This document shows positions 1 to 6,911 of a DNA stretch of 64,000 bases, in pieces. Position 1 is the first letter of the stretch. Every line of letters begins with the position of its first letter. A program made the translations under genes and the position numbers. This DNA is from Zoogloeaceae bacterium (GTDB taxonomy: Bacteria > Pseudomonadota > Gammaproteobacteria > Burkholderiales > Rhodocyclaceae), in the NCBI GenBank assembly GCA_024235675.1, contig JACKLZ010000001.1, positions 124,001-188,000 of the forward strand. Reading direction: 5' to 3'. The notes under the pieces were generated by a model, which saw only the letters and a list, made by a program, of their open reading frames with translations, had not been told where the DNA came from and did not search any database.

Positions 1-124
1 CATCTTCAATCAGCAGGTGGCCGCGCGCGAGCATGCAGCACAGCGCCAGACGCAGTTGCGGCGCCTTGCCCAGGAGAATGGTGTCTGCGCGCGTCAGCAG
101 GGTATGAGCGAGGTCAACGGTCAT
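1..124 (-). CDS. MoxR-family AAA+ ATPase, N-terminal fragment
   Basis: The minus strand from an ATG at 124 reads 41 codons off the left edge without a stop. The peptide begins MTVDLAHTLLTRADTILLGK and ends ARGHLLIED just before the edge. The stretch GHLLIED is the strand that leads into the Walker A loop (VPGVGKT) of MoxR/AAA_3 ATPases, which act as chaperones for cofactor or von Willebrand-domain protein maturation. Only the lead-in helix is visible, and the nucleotide-binding motifs lie outside the window. The gene is divergent from the deacetylase gene that starts at 235. Confidence 0.7.
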   Translation of the reverse strand, partial: MTVDLAHTLLTRADTILLGKAPQLRLALCCMLARGHLLIED

Positions 125-234
125 GTAAAGCCGGTTGGGAAAAAAGTGTGTTCAGAGGATAATGAATCAATAATAAATAGAGAACTTGAATCGTCCGACG
201 GGTCACGAATGCTCAGTTACAGGGAAGGGGGGGT

Positions 235-1161
235 ATGACAGCTACGGCATTTATCACACACAAGGATTGCTGGTTGCACGAAATGGGGCCTTATCACCCC
301 GAATGTGCGGATCGGCTTTCGGCCATCAATGACCGGTTGATCGCCGCCGGTCTGGATTTGTTCCTCGCGTTTCATGATGCACCCGTCGCGACGGTCGAGC
401 AGTTGTCGCGTGCGCATCCGCGAGAACATGTCGAAGGCTTGCTGGCCAATGTGCCCGAGACCGGCATCCGCCACCTCGACCCCGATACGGCCGTGTCGCC
501 GGGCTCGATGAAGGCCGCCGTACGCGCGGCTGGCGCGGGCATTCTGGGCGTTGATCTGGTGATGTCGAAGGAAGTCGAGAACGCGTTTTGCGCGGTTCGC
601 CCGCCGGGCCATCATGCCGAAAAAACCAATGCCATGGGTTTTTGCTTCTTCAACAATGTGGCGGTCGCTGCGCATCACGCCATGGAAGCTCATGGCATGA
701 AGCGCGTGGCGATCATCGACTTCGATGTGCACCACGGCAACGGTACCGAGGACATCTTCAAGGATGATCCGCGCGTGATGATGGCGAGCATCTTCCAGCA
801 TCCGTTCTACCCCTACAGCGGCACCGACAATCCGGCACCCAACATGGTCAACGTACCGGTGCCCGCAGGCACCCGCGGCGATGCGTTCCGTCAGATCGTC
901 ACCGACATCTGGATGCCGGCACTGCGCAAGCACGCGCCCGAGTTGATTGTCATCTCGGCGGGATTCGATTCGCACTACGAAGACGACATGGGTTCGATGG
1001 GGCTTGTGGAGGCGGACTACGTGTGGGTCACCGAGCAACTGCGCACGCTGGCGGCCGAGTGTGCCGAGAAGCGCATTGTCTCCATTCTGGAAGGCGGTTA
1101 CGCCTTGTCGTCGCTGGCCCGTTCGGTGGTTGCGCACATCAAGGCGCTCGCCGACATCTGA
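235..1161 (+). CDS. HDAC-like (acetoin utilization/APAH) deacetylase family protein
   Basis: This 308-residue cytosolic protein of the class II histone-deacetylase-like amidohydrolase family would remove acyl groups from a lysine or polyamine-type amide using a metal ion. The charge-relay pair H126-H127 (PPGHHA) is present. So are the metal ligands D164 and H166 (DFDVHHGN) and D245 (AGFDSH), and the catalytic tyrosine Y289 in LEGGY. All active-site residues are intact and the length is normal. The ATG at 235 follows a purine-rich stretch (agggaagggggg) that serves as ribosome binding site. It ends 120 bp before dapA, which appears to have its own promoter. The natural substrate cannot be told from sequence. 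Confidence 0.9.
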   Translation: MTATAFITHKDCWLHEMGPYHPECADRLSAINDRLIAAGLDLFLAFHDAPVATVEQLSRAHPREHVEGLLANVPETGIRHLDPDTAVSPGSMKAAVRAAGAGILGVDLVMSKEVENAFCAVRPPGHHAEKTNAMGFCFFNNVAVAAHHAMEAHGMKRVAIIDFDVHHGNGTEDIFKDDPRVMMASIFQHPFYPYSGTDNPAPNMVNVPVPAGTRGDAFRQIVTDIWMPALRKHAPELIVISAGFDSHYEDDMGSMGLVEADYVWVTEQLRTLAAECAEKRIVSILEGGYALSSLARSVVAHIKALADI

Positions 1162-1245
1162 ATCGTTCGTCATGGCCGGGCCGGTAGGCGTCGAGGCGCC
1201 TGCCGCCCGGCCTTATCACGCCGATGTTGCTTGGCGCGATTCGGG

Positions 1246-1251
1246 TACAAT
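1246..1251 (+). promoter_or_regulatory. Putative -10 box upstream of dapA
   Basis: TACAAT lies 30 bp before the dapA start and is preceded by GGG. The -35 region at the 17-bp position (GATGTT) is poor, and TTGCTT at 1227 is too close. The assignment therefore rests on the -10 hexamer alone. Confidence 0.4.
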
Positions 1252-1280
1252 GCACTTTTGCTTTTTTCGACCCGATACCC

Positions 1281-2159
1281 ATGATTACCGGATCCATTGT
1301 CGCCATCGTTACCCCGATGCAAGAGGACGGCAGCCTCGATTTCGACAGCCTGCGCTCTCTGATCGACTTCCATGTGCGTGAAGGCACCGACGGCATCGTT
1401 ATCGTCGGCACCTCGGGCGAATCGCCCACCGTCGATGTGGAAGACCACTGCGAACTGATTCGTGTGGCCGTGGGTCACGCGGCCGGACGCATTCCCGTGA
1501 TTGCCGGCACCGGTGGTAACTCCACCGCCGAGGCCATCGAGCTCACACGCTTTGCCAAGGGCGCTGGCGCCATGGCGGGCCTGTCGGTCGTGCCTTATTA
1601 CAACCGGCCGGGGCAAGAAGGCATGTACCGGCACTTCCGCGCCATCGCGGAGGCCGACGAACTGCCGATGATCCTGTACAACGTACCGGGTCGCACGGTG
1701 GCTGACCTGTCCAACGACACTGCGCTGCGCCTGGCGGAAATTCCGAATATCATCGGCATCAAGGACGCGACCGGCAACATCGGCCGCGCCTGCGATCTGG
1801 TCGCGCGCGCGCCAGAGGGCTTTGCCCTTTACACCGGCGACGATATGACCACGCTGGCCTTCATCCTGATGGGTGGCCACGGGTGCATTTCGGTGACCGC
1901 CAACGTGGCACCGAAAATGATGCACGACATGTGTGCTGCCGCCCTCAAGGGCGACGTGGCCACCGCACGTGCCATCAATCAGAAGCTGCTCGGCCTGCAC
2001 GGCGAGCTGTTCTGCGAAGCGAACCCGATTCCGGTCAAGTGGGCGGTCAATCAGCTTGGGCTGATCGGCCCGACGCTCCGTCTGCCGCTGACGCCGCTTG
2101 GCGAAAACAACCATGACCGGGTGCGCAATGCCATGCGCGCTGCCGGGCTGTCCGTCTAA
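1281..2159 (+). CDS. dapA: 4-hydroxy-tetrahydrodipicolinate synthase
   Basis: DapA condenses pyruvate with aspartate semialdehyde, the first step of the lysine/diaminopimelate branch, in the cytoplasm. The 292-residue protein has the typical length. T44 sits in GTSGESPT, Y133 in YNVPGRT, and the Schiff-base lysine K161 in IKDATGN, the same numbering as the E. coli enzyme. An upstream in-frame start would add 19 residues unlike the family, so the ATG at 1281 (MITGSIVAIVTP) is chosen. bamC follows after 20 bp. The dapA-bamC order is conserved in proteobacteria and suggests cotranscription. Confidence 0.97.
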   Translation: MITGSIVAIVTPMQEDGSLDFDSLRSLIDFHVREGTDGIVIVGTSGESPTVDVEDHCELIRVAVGHAAGRIPVIAGTGGNSTAEAIELTRFAKGAGAMAGLSVVPYYNRPGQEGMYRHFRAIAEADELPMILYNVPGRTVADLSNDTALRLAEIPNIIGIKDATGNIGRACDLVARAPEGFALYTGDDMTTLAFILMGGHGCISVTANVAPKMMHDMCAAALKGDVATARAINQKLLGLHGELFCEANPIPVKWAVNQLGLIGPTLRLPLTPLGENNHDRVRNAMRAAGLSV

Positions 2160-2179
2160 TCCGATAGGTATTCATCACG

Positions 2180-3319
2180 ATGCAGCGACGTCACACCGCG
2201 ACTCTCTCCGTGCTCGCCGCCAGCCTGGTGCTGGCTGGGTGCAATGGCAGCATGATCGAAACCAAAAAGATCGACTACAAGAGCGCGGCCAAGGCGCCGA
2301 CGCTGGAAGTGCCGCCCGATCTGACCGTGCCCAATCGCAATGATCGCTATGCCGTGCCCGATTCCGGCGGCAAGGGGACGGCCACCTTCTCGACCTACAA
2401 CACCGAGCGCGCAGCACCGGCGGGCGCGGGCGAGGCGCGTGAAGTGCTGTCCGCGGAGGCTGGTATGCACATTGAACGTGCGGGCTCTCAGCGTTGGCTG
2501 GTGATCAAGAAAACGCCCGAAGAGCTGTGGCCCGAAGTGCGCAACTTCTGGATCGAGCTCGGCTTCATCCTGAGCATCGATTCGCCGGAGATCGGCGTGC
2601 TCGAAACCGACTGGGCCGAAGATCGCGCCAAGATTCCGCAGGACATCATCCGTGCCACGTTGGGCAAGGTGCTCGACGGTTTGTACTCGACGCCCGAGCG
2701 CGACAAGTTCCGCACCCGCATCGAGAAAGGCACCGAGCCCGGTACGGTCGAGGTCTTCATCAGCCATCGCGGCATGATGGAAATCTACGAAAACGAATCG
2801 AAGTCGACCACTGTCTGGCAGCCACGCCCGGCCGATCCCGAACTCGAAGCCGAAATGCTGCGCCGCCTGATGGTGCATCTGGGCGCCGAAGAAAAGCGGG
2901 CGGAAGAAAGCGTTGCGGTCGCGCCGCGGCCTGAGCAAGCCACGCTGGCAACCGCGGGCGGGCAGACCCAGCTCAAAATTGACGAGCCTTTCGATCGCGC
3001 ATGGCGCCGTGTCGGGCTCGCGCTCGATCGTATCGGCTTCACCGTGCAGGATCGGAACCGGTCGGAAGGTGTGTACTACGTGCGCTACATCGACCCCGAA
3101 CTCGACAACAACACCAAGAAGCCCGAGGGTTTCCTGTCCAAACTGGCCTTCTGGCGCAGCAACGACAAACCTGCGGTGTCGGGCAGCGAGTATCGGATTC
3201 AGGTGGCGGGCGAAAACGCCGACCGCAGCCGCGTCCGGGTGCTCACGCGTGAAGGCGGTGAGGACACCTCGCAGACCGCTACCAAGATCCTCAGCCTGCT
3301 GCACGAACAGCTGAAGTGA
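2180..3319 (+). CDS. bamC: Outer-membrane assembly lipoprotein BamC (NlpB)
   Basis: BamC is an accessory lipoprotein of the Bam complex, which inserts beta-barrel proteins into the outer membrane. The 379-residue product has a lipoprotein signal with lipobox LAGC and acylated C21. This is followed by the unstructured BamC N-terminal segment (IDYKSAAKAPTLEVPPDL), which in E. coli contacts BamD, and then two helix-grip domains. The family is usually about 340-380 residues. It overlaps the next gene by four bases (GTGA), so the two are probably translated together. Confidence 0.93.
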   Translation: MQRRHTATLSVLAASLVLAGCNGSMIETKKIDYKSAAKAPTLEVPPDLTVPNRNDRYAVPDSGGKGTATFSTYNTERAAPAGAGEAREVLSAEAGMHIERAGSQRWLVIKKTPEELWPEVRNFWIELGFILSIDSPEIGVLETDWAEDRAKIPQDIIRATLGKVLDGLYSTPERDKFRTRIEKGTEPGTVEVFISHRGMMEIYENESKSTTVWQPRPADPELEAEMLRRLMVHLGAEEKRAEESVAVAPRPEQATLATAGGQTQLKIDEPFDRAWRRVGLALDRIGFTVQDRNRSEGVYYVRYIDPELDNNTKKPEGFLSKLAFWRSNDKPAVSGSEYRIQVAGENADRSRVRVLTREGGEDTSQTATKILSLLHEQLK

Positions 3320-4092
3320 TCCGCTTCGCCTCGCTGGGCAGTGGCAGCCGCGGTAACGCGCTGCTGGTCCAGTCGGGGCGAACGCGCCTGCTGATCGATT
3401 GTGGCTTCGGGCCACGTGCGTTGGCGCAGCGCCTGGCGCGACTGGGTGTCGTGCCAGAGCAGATCGACGCCGTACTCCTCACTCACGAGCACAGCGATCA
3501 TGTGGCCGGGGTTGCGGCCCTGGCCAAACGGTTTTCCTGCCCGGTGTATGCCTCAGCCGGAACGCGTCGTGCATTGGCGCGTCGTCAGATTGCCGTGCCC
3601 TGTCTCGAAGACATCGAGGGCACCGCCGATTTCGTCATTCAAGACCTCCAGATTCGTCCCTACGCCGTTCCGCATGACGCGGAACAACCTACCCAGTTCG
3701 TCGTGTCGGCGGAGGGCTTGTCGCTGGGCGTCCTGACCGACGCGGGACACGTGACCGCTTCAATGCGCGACGCGCTGCAAGGCTGCGCAGGCTTGATGCT
3801 GGAATTCAACCACGATGCGGCCATGCTCGCGCACGGCCCCTATCCGGCAAGCTTGAAGGCGCGGATCGGCGGTGGCCTGGGCCATCTGGAGAACCGCGTT
3901 GCGGCGGAGTTGTTGTGCGCCTTGCGCGGTGACGATCTGCAAGTCGTGCTTGCTGCGCACCTGAGTGAAACCAACAACGATCCGGCGCATGTGTCAGCCA
4001 GTCTGGCACGGGCTCTCGCTGACACGCCAACCGCCTGGCAAATCGCAACGCAGCAGGTCGGGTCAGATTGGATGGAATTGCGGCCAAAATAA
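3316..4092 (+). CDS. MBL-fold metallo-hydrolase (YycJ/WalJ-like)
   Basis: This 258-residue metallo-beta-lactamase-fold hydrolase has an N-terminal FASLGSGSRGNALLV strand and the metal motif THEHSDH (HxHxDH). A later His/Asp pair is plausible in LEFNHD and AAHLSETNND. It resembles the YycJ/WalJ group, single-domain enzymes thought to act on nucleic acids. The start is a GTG that overlaps the bamC stop by four bases. No membrane segment or signal peptide is seen. The substrate is not known from sequence. Confidence 0.88.
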   Translation: MIRFASLGSGSRGNALLVQSGRTRLLIDCGFGPRALAQRLARLGVVPEQIDAVLLTHEHSDHVAGVAALAKRFSCPVYASAGTRRALARRQIAVPCLEDIEGTADFVIQDLQIRPYAVPHDAEQPTQFVVSAEGLSLGVLTDAGHVTASMRDALQGCAGLMLEFNHDAAMLAHGPYPASLKARIGGGLGHLENRVAAELLCALRGDDLQVVLAAHLSETNNDPAHVSASLARALADTPTAWQIATQQVGSDWMELRPK

Positions 4093-4093
4093 C

Positions 4094-4121
4094 AAAAAAC
4101 CCCGCCGAAGCGAGGTTTTTT
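4094..4121. terminator. Bidirectional intrinsic terminator
   Basis: An A-run, a GC-rich hairpin with CGAA loop (CCCCGC/GCGAGG arms, one imperfect pair) and a T-run lie between two convergent genes. It can end both the dapA operon (plus strand) and the lipoprotein gene (minus strand). Confidence 0.85.
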
Positions 4122-4141
4122 GATTGCAACAGATGAGTCGC

Positions 4142-4546
4142 TTACTGCTTGGGCATTTCCGGCTTGTCAGCGGTCGCGGCGTCCTTGGCCGCTTCAACTG
4201 CGCTGCCAGCGGCTTCTTTTGCGGCTTCCACGGCATTGCCGGCGGCTTCCTTGGCGGCAGCAGCAGCGTCGCCAGTGGCTTCAACGGCAGCGGTTGCGCC
4301 TTCCTTGGCGGCTTCCATCGCGTGACCGGCAGCATCCTTGGCCGAATCAGCGGCAGCGGCGGCGCTATCCTTGGCAGCGTCAGCAGCGCTCATCTCCTTG
4401 GCGGCTTCAGCCGGGGCTTCGACAACCGGAGCGGCTGCGGGGGCTTCAACAGCCGGGGCTGCGACCTGTGCTGCCGGCTCTTCTTTCTGACCGCAGGCAG
4501 ACACGGCGAGTGCGACAAGGGCTGCGACGAGGAGAGAATTCTTCAT
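4142..4546 (-). CDS. Alanine-rich repetitive lipoprotein
   Basis: This 134-residue protein has a lipoprotein signal peptide (MKNSLLVAALVALAVSAC) and would be acylated at C18. The rest is about half alanine, with Lys and Glu/Asp spaced regularly. Its C-terminal half consists of imperfect 11-residue units (AKEAAGNAVEA, AKEAAGSAVEA), the periodicity of amphipathic LEA-like or apolipoprotein-like helices. It has no cysteine other than the lipid anchor. A plausible role is an envelope stress or spacer protein with a helical or coiled rod, but this is inference. It is a monocistronic gene with its own promoter-like sequence and terminator. Confidence 0.8.
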   Translation of the reverse strand: MKNSLLVAALVALAVSACGQKEEPAAQVAAPAVEAPAAAPVVEAPAEAAKEMSAADAAKDSAAAAADSAKDAAGHAMEAAKEGATAAVEATGDAAAAAKEAAGNAVEAAKEAAGSAVEAAKDAATADKPEMPKQ

Positions 4547-4876
4547 ATTCGGTGACCTCTTTCTTTAGTTGGGCAGTACGTTGATGTCGATCCTGGGTGT
4601 TGCAGGATTCGCTGAAAATACTAGCACGCGTTTCATGGCATTCAAGTGCTTTGTTGCTGTGCCGCAACATATATTTTTAGTCGAAAAGCCCAGTTCCGGC
4701 GCGGTTGTTGGCGTTTTGAGCGAAACGCGAAATTGTTTCATATTGTGCGATGTGTCAACGTGTTTCATGCGTGGGCACCTGGCGCCGCGTCCGACGGGCT
4801 GCGTCTTCGCAAGATGAAGGATTGATGTCGTCCGGGGGCTCGTTACAATACCGCCTTTCCACACGATCAACTGACC
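4547..4876. other. Intergenic region between lipoprotein gene and rlmD
   Basis: This 330-bp stretch is more A+T-rich than the neighbouring genes and lies between two divergent genes. It holds the lipoprotein promoter described separately. No supportable ORF or clear RNA structure was seen in the rest. Confidence 0.6.
4618..4645 (-). promoter_or_regulatory. Sigma-70 promoter of the Ala-rich lipoprotein gene
   Basis: Read on the minus strand: TTGAAT, a 16-bp spacer, then TAGTAT, with TGC directly before the -10 box (extended -10). It lies about 70 bp upstream of the lipoprotein start at 4546. Confidence 0.6.
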
Positions 4877-6178
4877 ATGCCTATTGCCACCATCCAATCG
4901 CTCGACTACGAAGGCCGGGGTGTGACGCGCTCCGCCGAGGGGAAGGCAGTGTTTGTCGATGGCGCGCTGCCGGGCGAGGAGGTCGAGTATTCCGTTGTCC
5001 GGAGGAAAAAGACCTACGAGCAGGCCGAGATCTTCAAAGTCATTCGCGCCAGTGCGCAGCGGGTGACGCCGAAATGTGCCTTTTTCGACAAGTGTGGTGG
5101 CTGTTCGATGCAGCATTTCGATTCCAACGCGCAGGCTGCCGCGAAGCAGCGCGTGCTCGAAGACGCGTTCTGGCATATCGCCCGGCTCAAACCCGCCATC
5201 ATCTACCCGGCTGTGGTGGGCGCGCCCTGGGGCTATCGCTACCGCGCGCGCATCGGGGTGCGCCATGTGCCATCGAAGGGCGGCGTGCTGGTGGGGTTTC
5301 ACGAAAAGCGCAGCAGTTATATTGCCGACATGACCTCCTGCCAGATTCTGCCGCCGCATATCTCGGACATGCTGCCGCAGATGCGTCGCTTGATTGCGGG
5401 TTTGTCGGTGCCCGATCGCGTGCCGCAGATCGAGATCGCCGTTGGCGACACCGAAACCGTTCTGGTGTTTCGCAATCTGGTCGAGCTGAGCGACGATGAT
5501 CTGGCGCGGTTACGACAGTTTTCGGAGACCCATTCGGTACAGGTCTGGCTGCAGCCGGCCGGTCCGACGTCGGCCTATTGTGTTCACCCGGTGGCCGCAC
5601 CGGCGCTGACCTACAGCATGCCCGAGTTCGATGTGACGATGAACTTCCGGCCCAACGATTTCACCCAGGTGAACATCCCGATCAACCGGGTACTCATGCG
5701 TCGCGCGATGCTGCTGCTTGACCCACAACCCGGCGAACGTATTGCTGACCTGTTTTGCGGGCTGGGCAACTTCAGCCTGCCGATTGCGCGCTCTGGCGCG
5801 ACGGTCATTGGCGTCGAGGGCAGCGATGCCCTGGTCGCCCGTGCTGCTGAAAACGCCCGCGCCAACGGCCTCGCGGAGCGCACCGAGTTTTACGCCGCCA
5901 ACCTGTTCGAAGCCACCGAAGACAGTATGGCGGCGTTCGGCAAGCTCGATAAACTGCTCATCGACCCGCCGCGCGACGGGGCAAATGCCGTCGTCCGCGC
6001 CCTGGGGGAAGATGCGCCGCGCCGGATCGTCTATGTGTCCTGTAATCCGGCTTCGCTCGCTCGTGATGCCGCAGTGTTGACCTATGAAAAAGGCTATCGA
6101 CTCAAGGGCGCGGGCATTGCCAACATGTTCCCGCAGACATCGCACGTCGAGTCGATCGCGCTGTTCGAGCGCGACTGA
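4877..6178 (+). CDS. rlmD: 23S rRNA (uracil(1939)-C(5))-methyltransferase
   Basis: RlmD methylates U1939 of 23S rRNA using S-adenosylmethionine. The 433-residue protein has an N-terminal TRAM domain (about 1-60). Next comes an Fe-S cluster motif with C67, C73 and C76 (CAFFDKCGGC) plus a later cysteine in MTSCQIL. The C-terminal SAM-methyltransferase domain carries DLFCGLGNFSL, LLIDPPRDGA and the catalytic cysteine C389 in YVSCNPASLARD. All key residues are present and the length is normal. It is followed directly by the promoter of a tRNA gene. Confidence 0.96.
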   Translation: MPIATIQSLDYEGRGVTRSAEGKAVFVDGALPGEEVEYSVVRRKKTYEQAEIFKVIRASAQRVTPKCAFFDKCGGCSMQHFDSNAQAAAKQRVLEDAFWHIARLKPAIIYPAVVGAPWGYRYRARIGVRHVPSKGGVLVGFHEKRSSYIADMTSCQILPPHISDMLPQMRRLIAGLSVPDRVPQIEIAVGDTETVLVFRNLVELSDDDLARLRQFSETHSVQVWLQPAGPTSAYCVHPVAAPALTYSMPEFDVTMNFRPNDFTQVNIPINRVLMRRAMLLLDPQPGERIADLFCGLGNFSLPIARSGATVIGVEGSDALVARAAENARANGLAERTEFYAANLFEATEDSMAAFGKLDKLLIDPPRDGANAVVRALGEDAPRRIVYVSCNPASLARDAAVLTYEKGYRLKGAGIANMFPQTSHVESIALFERD

Positions 6179-6203
6179 CGGCCATCGCGCAATGGGCTAT
6201 AAT
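6175..6203 (+). promoter_or_regulatory. Sigma-70 promoter of tRNA-Ser
   Basis: CTGACG (6175-6180), a 17-bp spacer and a perfect TATAAT (6198-6203) are followed by a GC-rich discriminator (CCGGCCCGCG), as expected for a growth-rate-controlled tRNA promoter. The -35 box overlaps the stop codon of rlmD. Confidence 0.8.
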
Positions 6204-6247
6204 CCGGCCCGCGCCAGTGTGCTGCCAGTGCGGCAGACCTGGCTCTC

Positions 6248-6335
6248 GGAAGCGTGGCAGAGTGGTCGATTGCACCGGTCTTGAAAACCGGCAAAGGGAA
6301 ACCTTTCGTGAGTTCGAATCTCACCGCTTCCGCCA
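6248..6335 (+). tRNA. tRNA-Ser (anticodon UGA)
   Basis: This is an 88-nt class II tRNA with an encoded CCA end. Acceptor arm GGAAGCG pairs with CGCTTCC. The anticodon stem CCGGT/ACCGG encloses loop CTTGAAA with anticodon TGA at 6282-6284. A long variable arm (AAAGGGAAACCTTT) identifies serine, and the T loop is TTCGAAT. It reads UCA and other UCN codons. Confidence 0.97.
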
Positions 6336-6791
6336 GCAGTTCATCTGACGCGGCGTTCTGCCGCGTTTGCAACTCCTCGTCCTTGAAGTGCCCTGACCGG
6401 CTTGCTGTACGGTCGGGATGATGGCGTGCGCAGCAGCTGAGCTGCAGCACTTCCCGGACGATCTCGCCGGGCCGCCTGACGGGGGGAATTGCGGGACATC
6501 GCGGGTGCAACCCGCTTGTCGACGATGCGCCTGAATTCGTTCGCAGCGGGTTTTCATGATTCTGAATTCTGAGCCCGGCGGGTCGACACGGCTGGCGCGG
6601 GCGGATGCCATGCCGGGCTGAGTACGGCGCGGTGGCGCTGTTCGTTCAAAACCTCACGGCGGGCTGCCGATTTTGAGATCTGTCAAAAGGAGAATCAGGA
6701 TTCTCTGATAGTCTTTAGTCGTAGTGAAATGTATCGTCGCTGTCACGATTGATGCGCACACCATTTGTCCGCTGTGACGAGGAGGTGTCCA
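6336..6791. other. Non-coding stretch after tRNA-Ser, with two hairpin/dyad elements
   Basis: A hairpin at 6348-6366 (ACGCGGC, loop GTTCT, GCCGCGT, then TT) probably ends the tRNA transcript. A 16-bp dyad GAGAATC-AG-GATTCTC lies at 6690-6705, about 90 bp ahead of the small ORF at 6792, and could be an operator. Nothing else in the interval is supportable as a gene. Confidence 0.55.
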
Positions 6792-6911
6792 ATGGGAAAT
6801 GGTAGTAAATTCCTTGTAAACAGGGCGATTGTGACGTATTTTTATCATGCATTTGGTGATGTCTGCCTGGTGTTCCGGGTAGCTGACTGCCGTCGGGCCG
6901 TATCCCGGTGA
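6792..6911 (+). CDS. Small 39-residue ORF coupled to the GGDEF/EAL gene
   Basis: An ATG at 6792 preceded by a near-perfect Shine-Dalgarno (GAGGAGGTG, four bases upstream) opens a 39-codon frame. It begins MGNGSKFLVNRAIVTYFYHA and ends in ADCRRAVSR. Its TGA stop (6909-6911) overlaps the GTG start of the GGDEF/EAL gene in the sequence GTGA. That gene has no ribosome binding site of its own, so translation of this frame is the likely route by which ribosomes reach it. The peptide resembles nothing I recognise. It has an aromatic/hydrophobic middle but no clear transmembrane helix. Coding is inferred from the Shine-Dalgarno and overlap only. Confidence 0.6.
   Translation: MGNGSKFLVNRAIVTYFYHAFGDVCLVFRVADCRRAVSR

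Noticed and set aside
217..1173. Long minus-strand open frame opposite the HDAC-like gene
   Set aside because: Shadow of a GC-rich coding region. It is rich in Arg/His/Gly with no family motif, and the plus frame has all catalytic residues.
2156..3415. 419-codon minus-strand frame opposite bamC
   Set aside because: Antisense shadow. bamC has a lipobox and is in an operon with dapA.
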